Shown: piece after piece, positions 1 through 8,651 of the stretch
Numbering within the stretch: the first letter of the stretch is position 1
Layout: every line of letters begins with the position of its first letter
Origin: Streptantibioticus silvisoli
GTDB lineage: Bacteria; Actinomycetota; Actinomycetes; Streptomycetales; Streptomycetaceae
DNA: 35,384 nucleotides
Assembly (NCBI RefSeq): GCF_027947535.2
Contig: NZ_JAAGKO020000066.1
Location: forward strand, 1-35,384
Direction of reading: 5' to 3'
The notes under the pieces: model-generated
Told to the model about the DNA's origin: nothing
Database searches by the model: none
Seen by the model: only the letters and a program-made list of their open reading frames with translations
Program-made: the position numbers and the translations under genes

Positions 1-38
1 GGGGGTGTGCGGTGCGGGGGTGGGTGAGCGGTACGAAG

Positions 39-300
39 GTGCGCGGTGCGGAGAGGGCAGGGCGAGCGGGTGTGCGGTGCGGGCGAACGGTGAGTGACGC
101 GGAACGGTACGGGGATGAGTGGCGCGGAGAGGGCGGGGCGAGCGGTGGCGAGTGAGCGGTGCGGAGAGGGCAGGGCGAGCCGCGGCAGGTGAGCGGTGCG
201 GAGAAGGCAGGGCGAGCCGGGGCGGTGAGCGGCGCGGCGAAGGCGGGGCCAGCGGAGCAAGCCGGTGAGCGGTGCGGCTCAGGCGCGGCATCGCGCCATC
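39..300. repeat. Degenerate GC-rich tandem repeat, about 36-40 bp period
   Basis: No gene is supported in bases 1-570. Within it, units of the form GTGAGCGGTGCGGAGA followed by GGCAGGGCGAGC recur with slight changes, starting near 152, 189, 225 and 265, with more diverged copies near 39 and 115. Spacing is 36-40 bp, so this is an imperfect minisatellite and not a protein repeat. Open frames through it are composition artefacts. Bases 300-570 are GC-rich, unstructured to my eye, and hold nothing I can name. Confidence 0.6.
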
Positions 301-570
301 GGCGGCCCAACTCGGCGCCGGACACCGCCCGTCAACGCCCCGACACCGCCGGCGACCGCAGGCCGACACGGACAGCCGGTAGGGCAACGCACGGTGACTC
401 CGCTCCATGACTCCGCACGGCGACGGTGCCAGCCGCACGGCCGCGGTGCGGGCCCGGCGCCGTCGGCCGTGGCGCCGTCAGCCGTCCGGCGTCCGGCGTC
501 CTCGTCAGCCACGGCCCCGCCCGGCACGCACCGCACCCGGCACCCAGCCACCGCGCCCCGCCGGCTGCCT

Positions 571-1518
571 TCACCCTCCCGCGCCCGCCCGCGGAGCGAC
601 CGTCAGGCTCAGCAGTTCGCGGGCCGGGCCCGCCGGGCGTTGGCCGGTCGGCCAGACCGCGCGGAGTTCACGGGTCAGGGACAGTCCGTCGACCGGGATC
701 TCGACCAGCCGGCGGGCGGCCAGCTCGTCGGTGACGGTGAGGTCGCTCAGGACGGCCGGTCCGGCGCCGGTGACGGCGGCGGCCTTCAGGGCGGTGGTGG
801 AGTCCAGCTCCAGCAGCGGGGCCGCCGGACCGCCGTGGGCGGCCAGCGCGCCCTCCAGCACCTGCCGCGTGCCGGAGCCGGGCTCCCGCAGCGCGAAACG
901 GGTCGCGGTCAGGTCCCGCGCCGTCAGGGGGCGCCGGCGGCGGGCCCACGGGTGGCCGGGGGCCACGACGACGACCAGCCGGTCGGTGGCGACCGTGACC
1001 GCATCGAGGCCGGCCGGCACCCCGACGCCCTCGACGAAGCCCAGGTCCGCGTCGCCGTCCAGCACCCGGCGGGCGACCTGCTCGGAGTTGCCGGACAGCA
1101 GGGAGACCGCGGTGTCCGGCAACCGGTCGTGCAGCGCGACGAGCCAGCCGGGCAGCAGGTACTCGGCCACCGTCATGCTGGCGGCGATCCGCAGCCGCGA
1201 GTCCCGGTCGGAGCGCAGGGCGCGGGCGCCGGCCTCGAACTCGGCGGCTGCCTCCACGATCCGCCCGGCCCAGCCGCTGACCAGCACGCCCGCCCCGGTG
1301 AGCCGGGAGCCGGACGGCGAACGGTGCAGCAGGCCGACGCCCAGCAGCCGTTCCATCGCGCGGATCCGGCCGCTGGCGGCGGGCTGGGTGATGCCCTGTT
1401 CCCGCGCGGCGGCGCTCAGACTGCCGAGCCGCGCGACCGCCAGCAGCAGCTCCAGACTGCCCAGGTCGGGCACCCGGCGCGCCAGCGGCCGCCGCACGGG
1501 CGGCACGGGATCGGTCAT
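571..1518 (-). CDS. LysR-type transcriptional regulator
   Basis: This 315-residue protein has the LysR architecture. An N-terminal winged helix (about residues 20-80) holds the recognition region LGSLSAAAREQGITQPAASG, and the rest is a periplasmic-binding-like effector domain. It is divergent from the TDT transporter, 70 bp away, and LysR regulators commonly control the divergent neighbour, so this gene probably regulates that transporter; the effector is not deducible. The ATG at 1518 is preceded by TAAGCT (1525-1530) exactly six bases upstream and no Shine-Dalgarno is visible, so the mRNA may be leaderless. An upstream GTG at 1521 is also in frame. Confidence 0.9.
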   Translation of the reverse strand: MTDPVPPVRRPLARRVPDLGSLELLLAVARLGSLSAAAREQGITQPAASGRIRAMERLLGVGLLHRSPSGSRLTGAGVLVSGWAGRIVEAAAEFEAGARALRSDRDSRLRIAASMTVAEYLLPGWLVALHDRLPDTAVSLLSGNSEQVARRVLDGDADLGFVEGVGVPAGLDAVTVATDRLVVVVAPGHPWARRRRPLTARDLTATRFALREPGSGTRQVLEGALAAHGGPAAPLLELDSTTALKAAAVTGAGPAVLSDLTVTDELAARRLVEIPVDGLSLTRELRAVWPTGQRPAGPARELLSLTVAPRAGAGG

Positions 1519-1545
1519 CACCGCAGCTTATGCCCCCATAGCGGA

Positions 1546-1563
1546 CCGGCCTCTACTGGCCGG
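1546..1563. promoter_or_regulatory. Inverted repeat between LysR regulator and TDT gene
   Basis: CCGGCC, a six-base spacer, then GGCCGG forms a perfect 6-bp dyad in the 70-bp divergent intergenic region. Its position suits a LysR operator, but the sequence is simple and GC-rich and does not show the T-N11-A core clearly, so the assignment is weak. Confidence 0.3.
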
Positions 1564-1588
1564 CCGCCCCCGGGACGATATTCGGACC

Positions 1589-2773
1589 ATGACCACCGCC
1601 GCCGTTCCCGGCAGCCCCACGCCTCCCGGCACCCCCGCCCCTCCCGGCAACCGCACCCTCCCGCGCGCCGCCGAACCGGAGCGGGGCCGGCCGTCATTGC
1701 GCCACCTGGGGCCCAACTGGTACGCCGCCGTCATGGGCACCGCCGTGGTGGCCACCGGCGGTGCGGCGCTGCCCGCCGGGCGGTCCTGGCTGCCGGGGGC
1801 GGGCGTCGCGGTGTGGGCGCTGTCGGTGCTGATGCTGGTGGTGCTGACGGCCGCCCGCGCCGGGCACTGGGCGGTGCACCACGACCGGGCCCGCGAGCAG
1901 CTGCTGGACCCGGCGGTGGCGCCCTTCTACGGCTGCGTGCCGATGGCGCTGCTGGCGGTGGGCGCGGCGACCGCGGCGGTGGGCGGGCGGGTGGTGGGGG
2001 CGCACGCGGCGGTGGTGGCGGACGCGGTGCTGTGGTCCGCGGGGACGGCCGGCGGGCTGGCGGTGGCCGTCGGGGTGCCGTACCTGATGATCACCCGGCA
2101 CGAGGTGGCGCCCGGCAGCGCGGCGCCGGCCTGGCTGCTGCCGATCGTGCCGCCGATGGTCTCGGCGGCGACCGGTCCGGCGCTGGTGGCGCACCTGCCG
2201 GCCGGGCAGGCGCGCGAGGCGATGCTCTACGGCTGCTGCGCGATGTTCGGCATGAGCCTGCTGGCGACGCTGACGATCCTGCCGCTGGTCTTCTCCCGGC
2301 TGGTGCACGGCGGCCCGCTGCCGCTCGCGGCGACCCCGACGCTGTTGCTCGTCCTCGGGCCGCTGGGGCAGTCCGTGACCGCCACCGGCAAGCTGGCCGA
2401 CGCCGCCCCCGGGGTGGTGCCGGCGGCCGAGGCGCACGCCATGGGCGCGTTCGCGGTGCTCTACGGGCTGCCGGTGACCGGGTTCGCGCTGCTGTGGCTG
2501 GCGCTGTCGCTGGCCCTGCTGGCCGGCGCGGCACGGCGGGGCATGCCGTTCGCGATGACCTGGTGGGCGTTCACCTTCCCGCTGGGCACCTGTGTGACCG
2601 GTACCGCGTCGCTGGCGGCGCACACCGGCCTGCACGCGGCCGGCCGGCTGGCGGAGGCGCTGTACGTGCTGCTGGTGGCCGCGTGGGCGACCGCCGCGGT
2701 GCGCACCGGGCGCGGGCTGCTCAGCGGAGCGCTGCTCGCAGGGCCGCGCCGAGCACCGCGGGCGCCTCGGTGA
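1589..2773 (+). CDS. TDT/SLAC1-like family anion or dicarboxylate transporter
   Basis: The 394-residue product is an integral membrane protein with about ten hydrophobic segments. It opens with a Pro-rich cytosolic tail (residues 1-40) and then LGPNWYAAVMGTAVVATGG, the characteristic first helix of the TDT (TehA/Mae1/SSU1) family. A later segment contains LGPLGQS, also typical. Members export sulfite, malate or other anions, or contribute to tellurite tolerance; the substrate cannot be read here. The ATG at 1589 was chosen because the family homology starts just after it; the frame is open far upstream only through GC bias. The 3' end overlaps the convergent metal-receptor gene by 53 bp. Confidence 0.85.
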   Translation: MTTAAVPGSPTPPGTPAPPGNRTLPRAAEPERGRPSLRHLGPNWYAAVMGTAVVATGGAALPAGRSWLPGAGVAVWALSVLMLVVLTAARAGHWAVHHDRAREQLLDPAVAPFYGCVPMALLAVGAATAAVGGRVVGAHAAVVADAVLWSAGTAGGLAVAVGVPYLMITRHEVAPGSAAPAWLLPIVPPMVSAATGPALVAHLPAGQAREAMLYGCCAMFGMSLLATLTILPLVFSRLVHGGPLPLAATPTLLLVLGPLGQSVTATGKLADAAPGVVPAAEAHAMGAFAVLYGLPVTGFALLWLALSLALLAGAARRGMPFAMTWWAFTFPLGTCVTGTASLAAHTGLHAAGRLAEALYVLLVAAWATAAVRTGRGLLSGALLAGPRRAPRAPR

Positions 2774-3440
2774 GCGAGGGGCCGTACCAGGTCAGGTGCC
2801 GTCCGCCGACCAGCGCGCACGGCGTGCCGGGGAACGCCTCGGGCCCGTCGTCGGCGGTGAACCGGTACGGCTCGTCGGGCAGAACGGCCAACCGGGCGCC
2901 GGCGTCGTTGAGTTCGGCGATCGGGATGCTCGGGTAGCGGTCGTGGTGGCCGGCGTACAGGTTGTCGACGCCGAGGCGGGCGAGCAGGTCGCCGGCGAAG
3001 GTGTCGCGGCCCAGCACCATCCAGGGCCGGCGCCACACCGGCACCACGGCGCTGACGCGCGCGGCGGGTTCCGGCAGCGCGGCCCAGGCTGCCTCGGCCT
3101 CGGCCAGCCAGCGCGGGGGCGGCAGTTCGCAGCCGTCCACCAGGACCCGGCGCAGTTCGCGGAACGCCTGGTCCAGGGTGCGGACCTCGGTGACCATGAC
3201 CTCGATGCCGGCCGCCCGCAGCGCGGCGAGGTCGGGTGCGCGGTTCTCCTCCTCGTTGGCCACGACCAGGTCGGGCGCGAGGGCGGCGACGGCCGCGGTG
3301 TCGGGGTTCTTGGTGCCGCCGATCCGGGTGACGTCCAGGCCGGCGGGGTGGTCGCACCAGTCGGTGGCGCCGACCAGCAGGTCCGCTCCGGTGGCGGCGA
3401 TCGCCTCGGTCAGCGACGGCACGAGTGACACGACGCGCAC
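2721..3440 (-). CDS. Helical-backbone metal receptor, BtuF-like cobalamin/chelate-binding protein
   Basis: The 239-residue protein starts RVVSLVPSLTEAIAATGADL and continues with GATDWCDHPAG and ALAPDLVVANEEENR, the pattern of the BtuF/TroA-like class III substrate-binding fold. There is no signal peptide or lipobox, so it is probably cytosolic or exported unconventionally, as is common for this actinobacterial subgroup. No permease or ATPase for a vitamin B12 system is adjacent, so the ligand remains open. The start is GTG at 3440, with GGGGAG six bases upstream. The Shine-Dalgarno sits in a tandemly duplicated 16-bp element. Confidence 0.8.
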   Translation of the reverse strand: MRVVSLVPSLTEAIAATGADLLVGATDWCDHPAGLDVTRIGGTKNPDTAAVAALAPDLVVANEEENRAPDLAALRAAGIEVMVTEVRTLDQAFRELRRVLVDGCELPPPRWLAEAEAAWAALPEPAARVSAVVPVWRRPWMVLGRDTFAGDLLARLGVDNLYAGHHDRYPSIPIAELNDAGARLAVLPDEPYRFTADDGPEAFPGTPCALVGGRHLTWYGPSLTEAPAVLGAALRAALR

Positions 3441-3444
3441 GTTC

Positions 3445-3476
3445 TTCTCCCCTGTCCTGCTTCTCCCCTGTCCTGC
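3445..3476. repeat. Tandem 16-bp duplication carrying the ribosome-binding site
   Basis: TTCTCCCCTGTCCTGC occurs twice without interruption (3445-3460 and 3461-3476). Read on the minus strand, each copy contains a GGGGAGAA Shine-Dalgarno-like core, and the proximal copy is the ribosome-binding site of the BtuF-like gene. Confidence 0.85.
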
Positions 3477-3533
3477 TGCCCGTCTCCCGCCGCTGGCCGG
3501 CGCGGCCCGCTGCCGCCCGCAGGCCCGGACGAC

Positions 3534-3574
3534 GGCTGGCCCGGGCCCGTGCCGCGCACGGTCCCGGGCCAGCC
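3534..3574 (-). terminator. Long GC hairpin downstream of betaine transporter operon
   Basis: GGCTGGCCCGGG pairs perfectly with CCCGGGCCAGCC. Inside, CCGTGC pairs with GCACGG around a CGC loop, giving 18 paired bases with one internal mismatch. It sits between the end of the permease/binding-protein gene (3635) and the start of the BtuF-like gene. There is no U-tract, as is usual for Streptomyces terminators. Bases 3587-3640 also hold three AGGACGTCAC direct repeats. Confidence 0.65.
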
Positions 3575-3634
3575 TATCCGCAGGTCAGGACGTCACGGCG
3601 AGGACGTCACCGTCAAGGCATCACCGTCAGGACG

Positions 3635-5437
3635 TCACTTGCCGACCGGGGCCATCCTGTCGACCAGGCCGGGGTGCTTGGCGAGCCAGTCGCTCACGCC
3701 CTTGGCCTGGTTGTTCTGGCCGGCGTCCTGGATGGACGCCTCCAGGCTGCTGAGGTCCTTCTCGTTCATCTTGAAGTTCTTCAGCCAGCCGGCCACCTTC
3801 GGGTCCTTGGTGGGGAAGGCCTTCGATCCGATGATGTGGATGTCGTTGCCCTCGCCGAAGGCGTGCTTGGGGTCGGCGAGCTTGGTCAGCTTGTACTTGC
3901 TGTACGCCCAGTGCGGCGACCACAGCACGACGGCGACCGGCTTCTTCTGCGCGTAGTCGCGTTCCAGCTCGGCGAGCATGCTGGGGGTGCTGCCGGTGGT
4001 CAGCTGCATCGAGCCGTTGAGCCCGTAGCCGGGGATGACCTTGTTCTTGACCATGCTCATCTCGCCGGCGCCCGGCTCGATGCCGATGATGCGGCCACCG
4101 AACTCCGAGGCGTGCGACTTGAGGTCGGCGAGCGAGGTGACGCCCTTGACGTAGCTGGGAACGGTGATCTCCAGCGACGTCGGCCCGTACCAGGTGCCGA
4201 TGTCGGACAGCTGCTTGCCGTAGCGCTTCCAGTACTCGGCCTGCGCGACCGGCAGCCAGGCGTCGGTCTCGAAGTCGACCTTGCCGCCCGCCATGCCGGC
4301 GAAGAGCGAACCGACGTCGTAGGTCGTCAGGTTGACCTTGTAGCCGCGCTTTTCCAGGACGTCCTTCCACAGGTAGGTGGAGGCGACGCCCTCGTCCCAG
4401 GAGATGTAGCCGATGTTGATGGTCTTGCCCTTGCCGATGTTGTCGGCGGCCGGGACGGTCGGGCCGGTGTCGTGGGTGCCGAAGACGTTCACCCCGCCGG
4501 CCACCAGGCCCAGGACGACCACGCCGACGACCGCGACGGCGGTGTTCGGCCGGTACGCCCACAGCTTGGTGCCGTGCGCCGCGGTGGCCTTGGCGGCGGC
4601 GCGGCGGCCCAGCGGGGAGACCCGGCTGCCCAGGGCGCCGGTCATCCGGTCGAGGTACATGGCGAGGATGACGACCGAGATGCCGCCCTCGAAGCCGAGG
4701 CCGATGTCGACCTGGCTGATGGCAGTGAACACCGAGGCGCCCAGCCCGCCGCCGCCGACCATGCCGGAGATGACGACCATGGACAGCGCGAGCATGATCA
4801 CCTGGTTGACGCCGGCCATGATCGTCGGCAGCGCGAGGGGCAGTTGGACGCGCACCAGGGTGTTGCGCGGACTGGTGCCGAACGCCTCGGCCGCCTCGAC
4901 GAGCTCGCCGTCGACCTGCCGGATGCCCAGCTCCGTCATGCGCACCCCGGGCGGCATGGCGAAGACGATGGTGGCGATGACGCCGGGGACCGTGCCGACG
5001 CCGAAGAAGAAGATGCCGGGGATCAGGTAGACGAACGCCGGCATGGTCTGCATGAAGTCCAGCACCGGGCGCAGCGCGGCGGACACCGGTTTGCTGCGGG
5101 CCGCCCAGATGCCCAGCGGCACCGCCAGCACGATGGTGATCACGGTGGCGACCAGCACGAGCGACAGCGTCTGCATCGCGTCGTCCCACTGCTGTACGGA
5201 GTCGATCAGCGCGAGTCCGGCGAAGGTGAGCACGCCCGCGGTCACCCCGCGCAGCCACAGCGCGATGACGGCGAGGATGCCGGCCATCAGCAGGGCCTCG
5301 GGCGCCGACAGCACGTCGTTGACCCCGTTGTACATGCCGGAGACGATCGTGGTGATCAGGTCGAACAGCCACGCGAGGTGGTCGCGCAGGGCGTTGACGG
5401 CGCTGTTGACCCAGTCGCCGAGCGGAATCCTAGGCAC
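3635..5437 (-). CDS. Glycine betaine/choline-type ABC permease fused to substrate-binding domain (OpuAB-OpuAC type)
   Basis: The 600-residue protein has several membrane helices in residues 20-265, with the permease EAA loop at about 180-200 (VEAAEAFGTSPRNTLVRVQLP region). A further transmembrane anchor at about 299-318 is followed by an OpuAC/ProX-like binding domain from about 338 (NIGYISWDEG, then WLPVAQAEYW). It would import a quaternary amine osmoprotectant, with the receptor tethered to the outer face. The GTG start at 5437 overlaps the end of the upstream ATPase gene by 8 bp, so translation is probably coupled. The fused architecture is known in Gram-positive osmoprotectant systems. 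Exact substrate preference is inferred from family only. Confidence 0.9.
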   Translation of the reverse strand: MPRIPLGDWVNSAVNALRDHLAWLFDLITTIVSGMYNGVNDVLSAPEALLMAGILAVIALWLRGVTAGVLTFAGLALIDSVQQWDDAMQTLSLVLVATVITIVLAVPLGIWAARSKPVSAALRPVLDFMQTMPAFVYLIPGIFFFGVGTVPGVIATIVFAMPPGVRMTELGIRQVDGELVEAAEAFGTSPRNTLVRVQLPLALPTIMAGVNQVIMLALSMVVISGMVGGGGLGASVFTAISQVDIGLGFEGGISVVILAMYLDRMTGALGSRVSPLGRRAAAKATAAHGTKLWAYRPNTAVAVVGVVVLGLVAGGVNVFGTHDTGPTVPAADNIGKGKTINIGYISWDEGVASTYLWKDVLEKRGYKVNLTTYDVGSLFAGMAGGKVDFETDAWLPVAQAEYWKRYGKQLSDIGTWYGPTSLEITVPSYVKGVTSLADLKSHASEFGGRIIGIEPGAGEMSMVKNKVIPGYGLNGSMQLTTGSTPSMLAELERDYAQKKPVAVVLWSPHWAYSKYKLTKLADPKHAFGEGNDIHIIGSKAFPTKDPKVAGWLKNFKMNEKDLSSLEASIQDAGQNNQAKGVSDWLAKHPGLVDRMAPVGK

Positions 5438-6695
5438 CTGCGACCTCCTCGCGCACCGCGTCCTGCGGCGCGGCCGGGCGCCTGGTCTCCCGGTGCCGGT
5501 CCAGGCTCACCACCGTCTTCGGCTCGTCGCCCAGCGCGGCCAGCAGCGCCACCCGGGGGATGACGCCGACCAGCCGCCGGTCGTCGTCGGTGACCGCGAC
5601 CGGCAGGCCGCTGGCGCACGACGGGGTGAACAGCTCCGACAGCGGTGTTCCGGCGCTGACGGTGACCGGGTCGCCGTCCATCAGGTCGCGGACGGTGGCC
5701 TGCGCGGTGTGCGCGCCGGCCGCCACCGCGTCCTCGGTGACCGAGCCGACCAGCTTGCGGCCGCGTTCGACCACGAAGCCGCCGGAGGCGTGCTGGGTGC
5801 GCAGCGTGTGCACGGCGGAGCCGACGGTGGCGCCGGGGTCGAGCATGACCCGCGGCTCCTCCATGATCGACTCGGCGGTCAGCACCCGGGAGCGGTCGAC
5901 GTCCTGCACGAAGGAGGCGACGTAGTCGTTGGCCGGGTCGACCAGGATCTGTTCGGCGGTGCCGATCTGCACGATCCGCCCGTCGCGCATCACCGCGATC
6001 CGGTCGCCGAGGCGCATGGCCTCGTTGAGGTCGTGGGTGATGAAGATGATCGTCTTGCGCAGCCGCTGCTGGAGTTCCAGCAACTGGTCCTGCATGTCGC
6101 GGCGGATCAGCGGGTCGAGCGCGCTGAAGGACTCGTCCATCAGCAGCAGGTCGGCGTCGGTGGCCAGCGCCCGGGCCAGGCCGACGCGCTGCTGCATGCC
6201 ACCGGACAGCTCGTCGGGCCAGGACTTCTCCCAGCCCTTCAGGCCCGCCAGCTCCAGCGCCTCGGCGGCGCGTTCCAGCCGTTCCTCCCGCTCGACGCCC
6301 TGGACCTCCAGGCCGTAGGCGGCGTTCTCCAGCACGCTGCGGTGCGGGAAGAGCGCGAAGTGCTGGAAGACCATGCTGATCCGGTGCGACCGCACGCGGC
6401 GCAGGTCGCGCGGGCTGAGCGAGGTCAGGTCCTGTCCGTCGAACAGCACCCGGCCGTCGGTCGGCTCCAGCAGGCCGTTGAGCATGCGCAGCAACGTGGA
6501 CTTTCCGGAGCCGGACAGGCCCATGACGACGAAGATCTCGCCCTTCTCGACGGTGAACGACGCGTCGATGACGGCGGCGGTGGTGCCGTTCTCGCGCAGC
6601 GCGTCGCGGTCGGCCCCGTCACGGAGCTGCTTGACCGCCTCGCCGGCTCGTCTGCCGAAGACTTTGAACAACCGGTCTGCTTGCAGGCTTGACAC
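5430..6695 (-). CDS. Glycine betaine/proline-type ABC transporter ATP-binding protein with CBS domains
   Basis: The 421-residue protein has Walker A GLSGSGKST (59-67), Q-loop Q111, signature LSGGMQQ (163-169) and Walker B LLLMDE (183-188). Two C-terminal CBS modules (about 265-400) follow, as in OpuA/ProV ATPases where they sense ionic strength. The frame is open to 6782, but I place the start at the GTG at 6695: AAGGGG lies six bases upstream and the family match begins there. The GTG at 6698 is too close to that site. It forms a two-gene operon with the overlapping permease/receptor gene. The annotation of transport role is firm; the substrate is inferred. Confidence 0.9.
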   Translation of the reverse strand: MSSLQADRLFKVFGRRAGEAVKQLRDGADRDALRENGTTAAVIDASFTVEKGEIFVVMGLSGSGKSTLLRMLNGLLEPTDGRVLFDGQDLTSLSPRDLRRVRSHRISMVFQHFALFPHRSVLENAAYGLEVQGVEREERLERAAEALELAGLKGWEKSWPDELSGGMQQRVGLARALATDADLLLMDESFSALDPLIRRDMQDQLLELQQRLRKTIIFITHDLNEAMRLGDRIAVMRDGRIVQIGTAEQILVDPANDYVASFVQDVDRSRVLTAESIMEEPRVMLDPGATVGSAVHTLRTQHASGGFVVERGRKLVGSVTEDAVAAGAHTAQATVRDLMDGDPVTVSAGTPLSELFTPSCASGLPVAVTDDDRRLVGVIPRVALLAALGDEPKTVVSLDRHRETRRPAAPQDAVREEVAGA

Positions 6696-6799
6696 CACAT
6701 ACCCCTTGGGTCGAGCTGAGCGACCCGTGGAGGTGACCGGGCCTGTTCCGGCCGGGCGGCTGCCCGGTTGTGATTGGCGCAAACAACACCGTGATCCAT

Positions 6800-6814
6800 G
6801 TCACATTACGTGAC
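6800..6814. promoter_or_regulatory. Short inverted repeat in divergent promoter region
   Basis: GTCAC-ATTAC-GTGAC is a 5-bp perfect dyad around an AT-rich centre, in the intergenic region between the betaine transporter ATPase (minus) and the exonuclease (plus). AT content is locally high for this genome, which suits a promoter or operator. The regulator is unknown. Confidence 0.35.
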
Positions 6815-6896
6815 GGGAACCGATCCGATCCGGCCAGGAAGAGCACGCAGGGTGACGGTGCGCCGTGCCGGGAAGCCGGTGCGGCATGATCGTCGG

Positions 6897-7826
6897 ATGA
6901 CGCGACGCCTGATGCTCCTGGACACCGCCAGCCTGTATTTCCGCGCGTACTACGGCGTGCCCGACTCGGTGCGGGCGCCGGACGGCACGCCGGTGAACGC
7001 GGTGCGCGGGCTGCTGGACTTCATCGCCCGGCTGGTGGCCGACCACTCCCCCGACGACCTGGTGGCCTGCCTGGACGCGGACTGGCGTCCGGCGTGGCGG
7101 GTGGCGCTGATCCCGTCGTACAAGGCGCACCGGGTGGTGGAGGAAGTGCCGGCCGGCTCGGACGTCGAGGAGGTGCCCGACACCCTCTCCCCGCAGGTGC
7201 CGGTCATCGACGCGGTGCTGGACGCGCTGGGCATCGCACGGGCCGGGGTGCCGGACTACGAGGCGGACGACGTCATCGGCACGTTCGCCACCCGGGCCGG
7301 CGGGCCGGTCGACATCGTCACCGGCGACCGCGACCTGTTCCAGCTGGTCGACGACGCCCGCGGCGTCCGGGTGCTGTACCCGGTCAAGGGCATGGGCACC
7401 CTCCAGGTCACCGACGACGCGCTGCTTCAGGCCAAGTACGGGGTGACCGGCGCCCGGTACGCCGACATGGCGGTGCTGCGCGGCGACCCCAGCGACGGCC
7501 TGCCCGGCGTCCCCGGCATCGGTGAGAAGACGGCGGCGCGGTTCATCGCCGAGTACGGCGACCTGGCCGGCATCGAGGCCGCCGCCCGCGACGTCGGCTC
7601 CCGCCTCACCCTGACCCAGCGCAAGCGGCTGACCGACGCGGCGGACTACCTCGCCGCCGCCCCCGAGGTGGTCCGCGTGGCCCGCGACCTGCCGCTGCCC
7701 GCGGTCGACGTCACCCTCCCGCGCTCCCCCGCCGACCCCGCCGAACTCGAACGCCTCGCCACCCGCTGGGGCCTCGGCAGCGCCCTGGGCCGCCTGCTGA
7801 CGGCACTTCAGCGCACGGGGGCGTAG
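6897..7826 (+). CDS. 5'-3' exonuclease, PolI N-terminal/FEN-like family
   Basis: The 309-residue protein has the conserved acidic motifs of the 5'-nuclease family: LLDTASLYFRAYYG at the N terminus, PDYEADDVIGT (119-129), TGDRDLFQLV (142-151), and GDPSDGLPGVPGIGEKTA (197-213) with the helix-hairpin-helix DNA-binding element. It resembles the stand-alone exonuclease (ExoIX/Xni-like) rather than full PolI, since no polymerase domain follows. The frame opens at 6798, but the ATG at 6897 is where homology starts. The hexamer CATGAT six bases before it resembles a leaderless -10 only partly. Confidence 0.88.
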   Translation: MTRRLMLLDTASLYFRAYYGVPDSVRAPDGTPVNAVRGLLDFIARLVADHSPDDLVACLDADWRPAWRVALIPSYKAHRVVEEVPAGSDVEEVPDTLSPQVPVIDAVLDALGIARAGVPDYEADDVIGTFATRAGGPVDIVTGDRDLFQLVDDARGVRVLYPVKGMGTLQVTDDALLQAKYGVTGARYADMAVLRGDPSDGLPGVPGIGEKTAARFIAEYGDLAGIEAAARDVGSRLTLTQRKRLTDAADYLAAAPEVVRVARDLPLPAVDVTLPRSPADPAELERLATRWGLGSALGRLLTALQRTGA

Positions 7827-7849
7827 GGGGCGGGTTCGGGGAGGCGGCG

Positions 7850-8012
7850 GGGGTTCGGCGGGGGCGACTCGGCGGCTGCGGGGGGCGGCTCGGCGGCTGA
7901 GGTGGTGGCAGTGAGCGGCTCAGCGGCGGGGTCGGCTCGGCGGCGGGAGCGGCTCGGCGCCTGCGGGGTTGGCGATGAGCGGCTCGGCGGCGGGGTGGGC
8001 TCGGCGGCGGCG
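7850..8012. repeat. Degenerate GGCTCGGCGGC repeats
   Basis: Between the exonuclease stop and the VOC gene, at least seven imperfect copies of (G)CGGCTCGGCGGC occur with irregular spacing of about 15-30 bp. No gene is supported here; minus-strand frames give Pro/Arg-rich composition artefacts. Confidence 0.55.
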
Positions 8013-8047
8013 GTCCGCCGGAAGCGGCGTCCACCGCCGTCAGGCGG

Positions 8048-8392
8048 TCACGCGCCGCCTTCGATGTACTCGAAGATCGCGCCGTCCGGGTGGCGGGCGA
8101 TGAGGCGGCGTCCGTTGGGTGCCGGGGACGGGCCTTCGAGGACCTGGCCGCCGGCCCCTTCGACCTCGGCGATCACCGGTGCCAGATCGCGTACCAGGAG
8201 GGTGGCCACCCGGTCCCGGTAGGCCGCCGTGTCCCCGCTGAGCAGCAGGAACGGTCCGACGCGGGCCAGTTCGACGTCGCGGAAGCGGAACCGGGCGGGT
8301 TCCTGCTCGCCGGCGACGCCCCGGTAGAACTCCACTGCGGCGTCGAGGTCGTCGACGAAGACGCGGGCGAGGACGCCCAGGATGTTGGACAT
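8048..8392 (-). CDS. VOC-family (glyoxalase/bleomycin-resistance fold) protein
   Basis: A 114-residue single-domain protein. It has the typical first strand and helix ARVFVDDLDAAVEFYRG, and ends with GAIFEYIEGG, where the glutamate is the position normally binding metal in VOC enzymes. Members are lyases, dioxygenases or drug-binding proteins, and no substrate can be proposed. The ATG at 8392 is chosen because the fold starts there; the frame extends to 8449. No clear Shine-Dalgarno was seen. It is divergent from the HNH lipoprotein gene. Confidence 0.8.
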   Translation of the reverse strand: MSNILGVLARVFVDDLDAAVEFYRGVAGEQEPARFRFRDVELARVGPFLLLSGDTAAYRDRVATLLVRDLAPVIAEVEGAGGQVLEGPSPAPNGRRLIARHPDGAIFEYIEGGA

Positions 8393-8651
8393 GCCGGGAA
8401 CAACCGCCCGGGCGCCCGGCCTATGCCCCGCCCGGCGCAACGGCGCCACCGCGACGCGTCGGCGGCCCGCCCGCCGCCGGTCCGGGCACCCGCCGCCCCG
8501 GCACCCCCCGATCGGGCGACCGGCCCCGCCCTTCGCGTCGTCCCGGCGTGTCGGGGTAGCAACTCAGGGACACGGCACGGTATATGCGGCGCGCAGGTGA
8601 GGCACACGTGCGGCACACGCGTGGCGCAGGAACGGCGAAGGGGTGGGGCGG

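Noticed and set aside
265-2937. 890-codon open frame spanning the LysR and TDT genes
   Set aside because: Repetitive Gly/Arg/Ala composition with no domain. It crosses two well-supported genes and arises from GC bias.
3425-5563. Long plus-strand frame opposite the betaine transporter
   Set aside because: Low-complexity Val/Asp/Gly antisense of a clear ABC permease/receptor gene.
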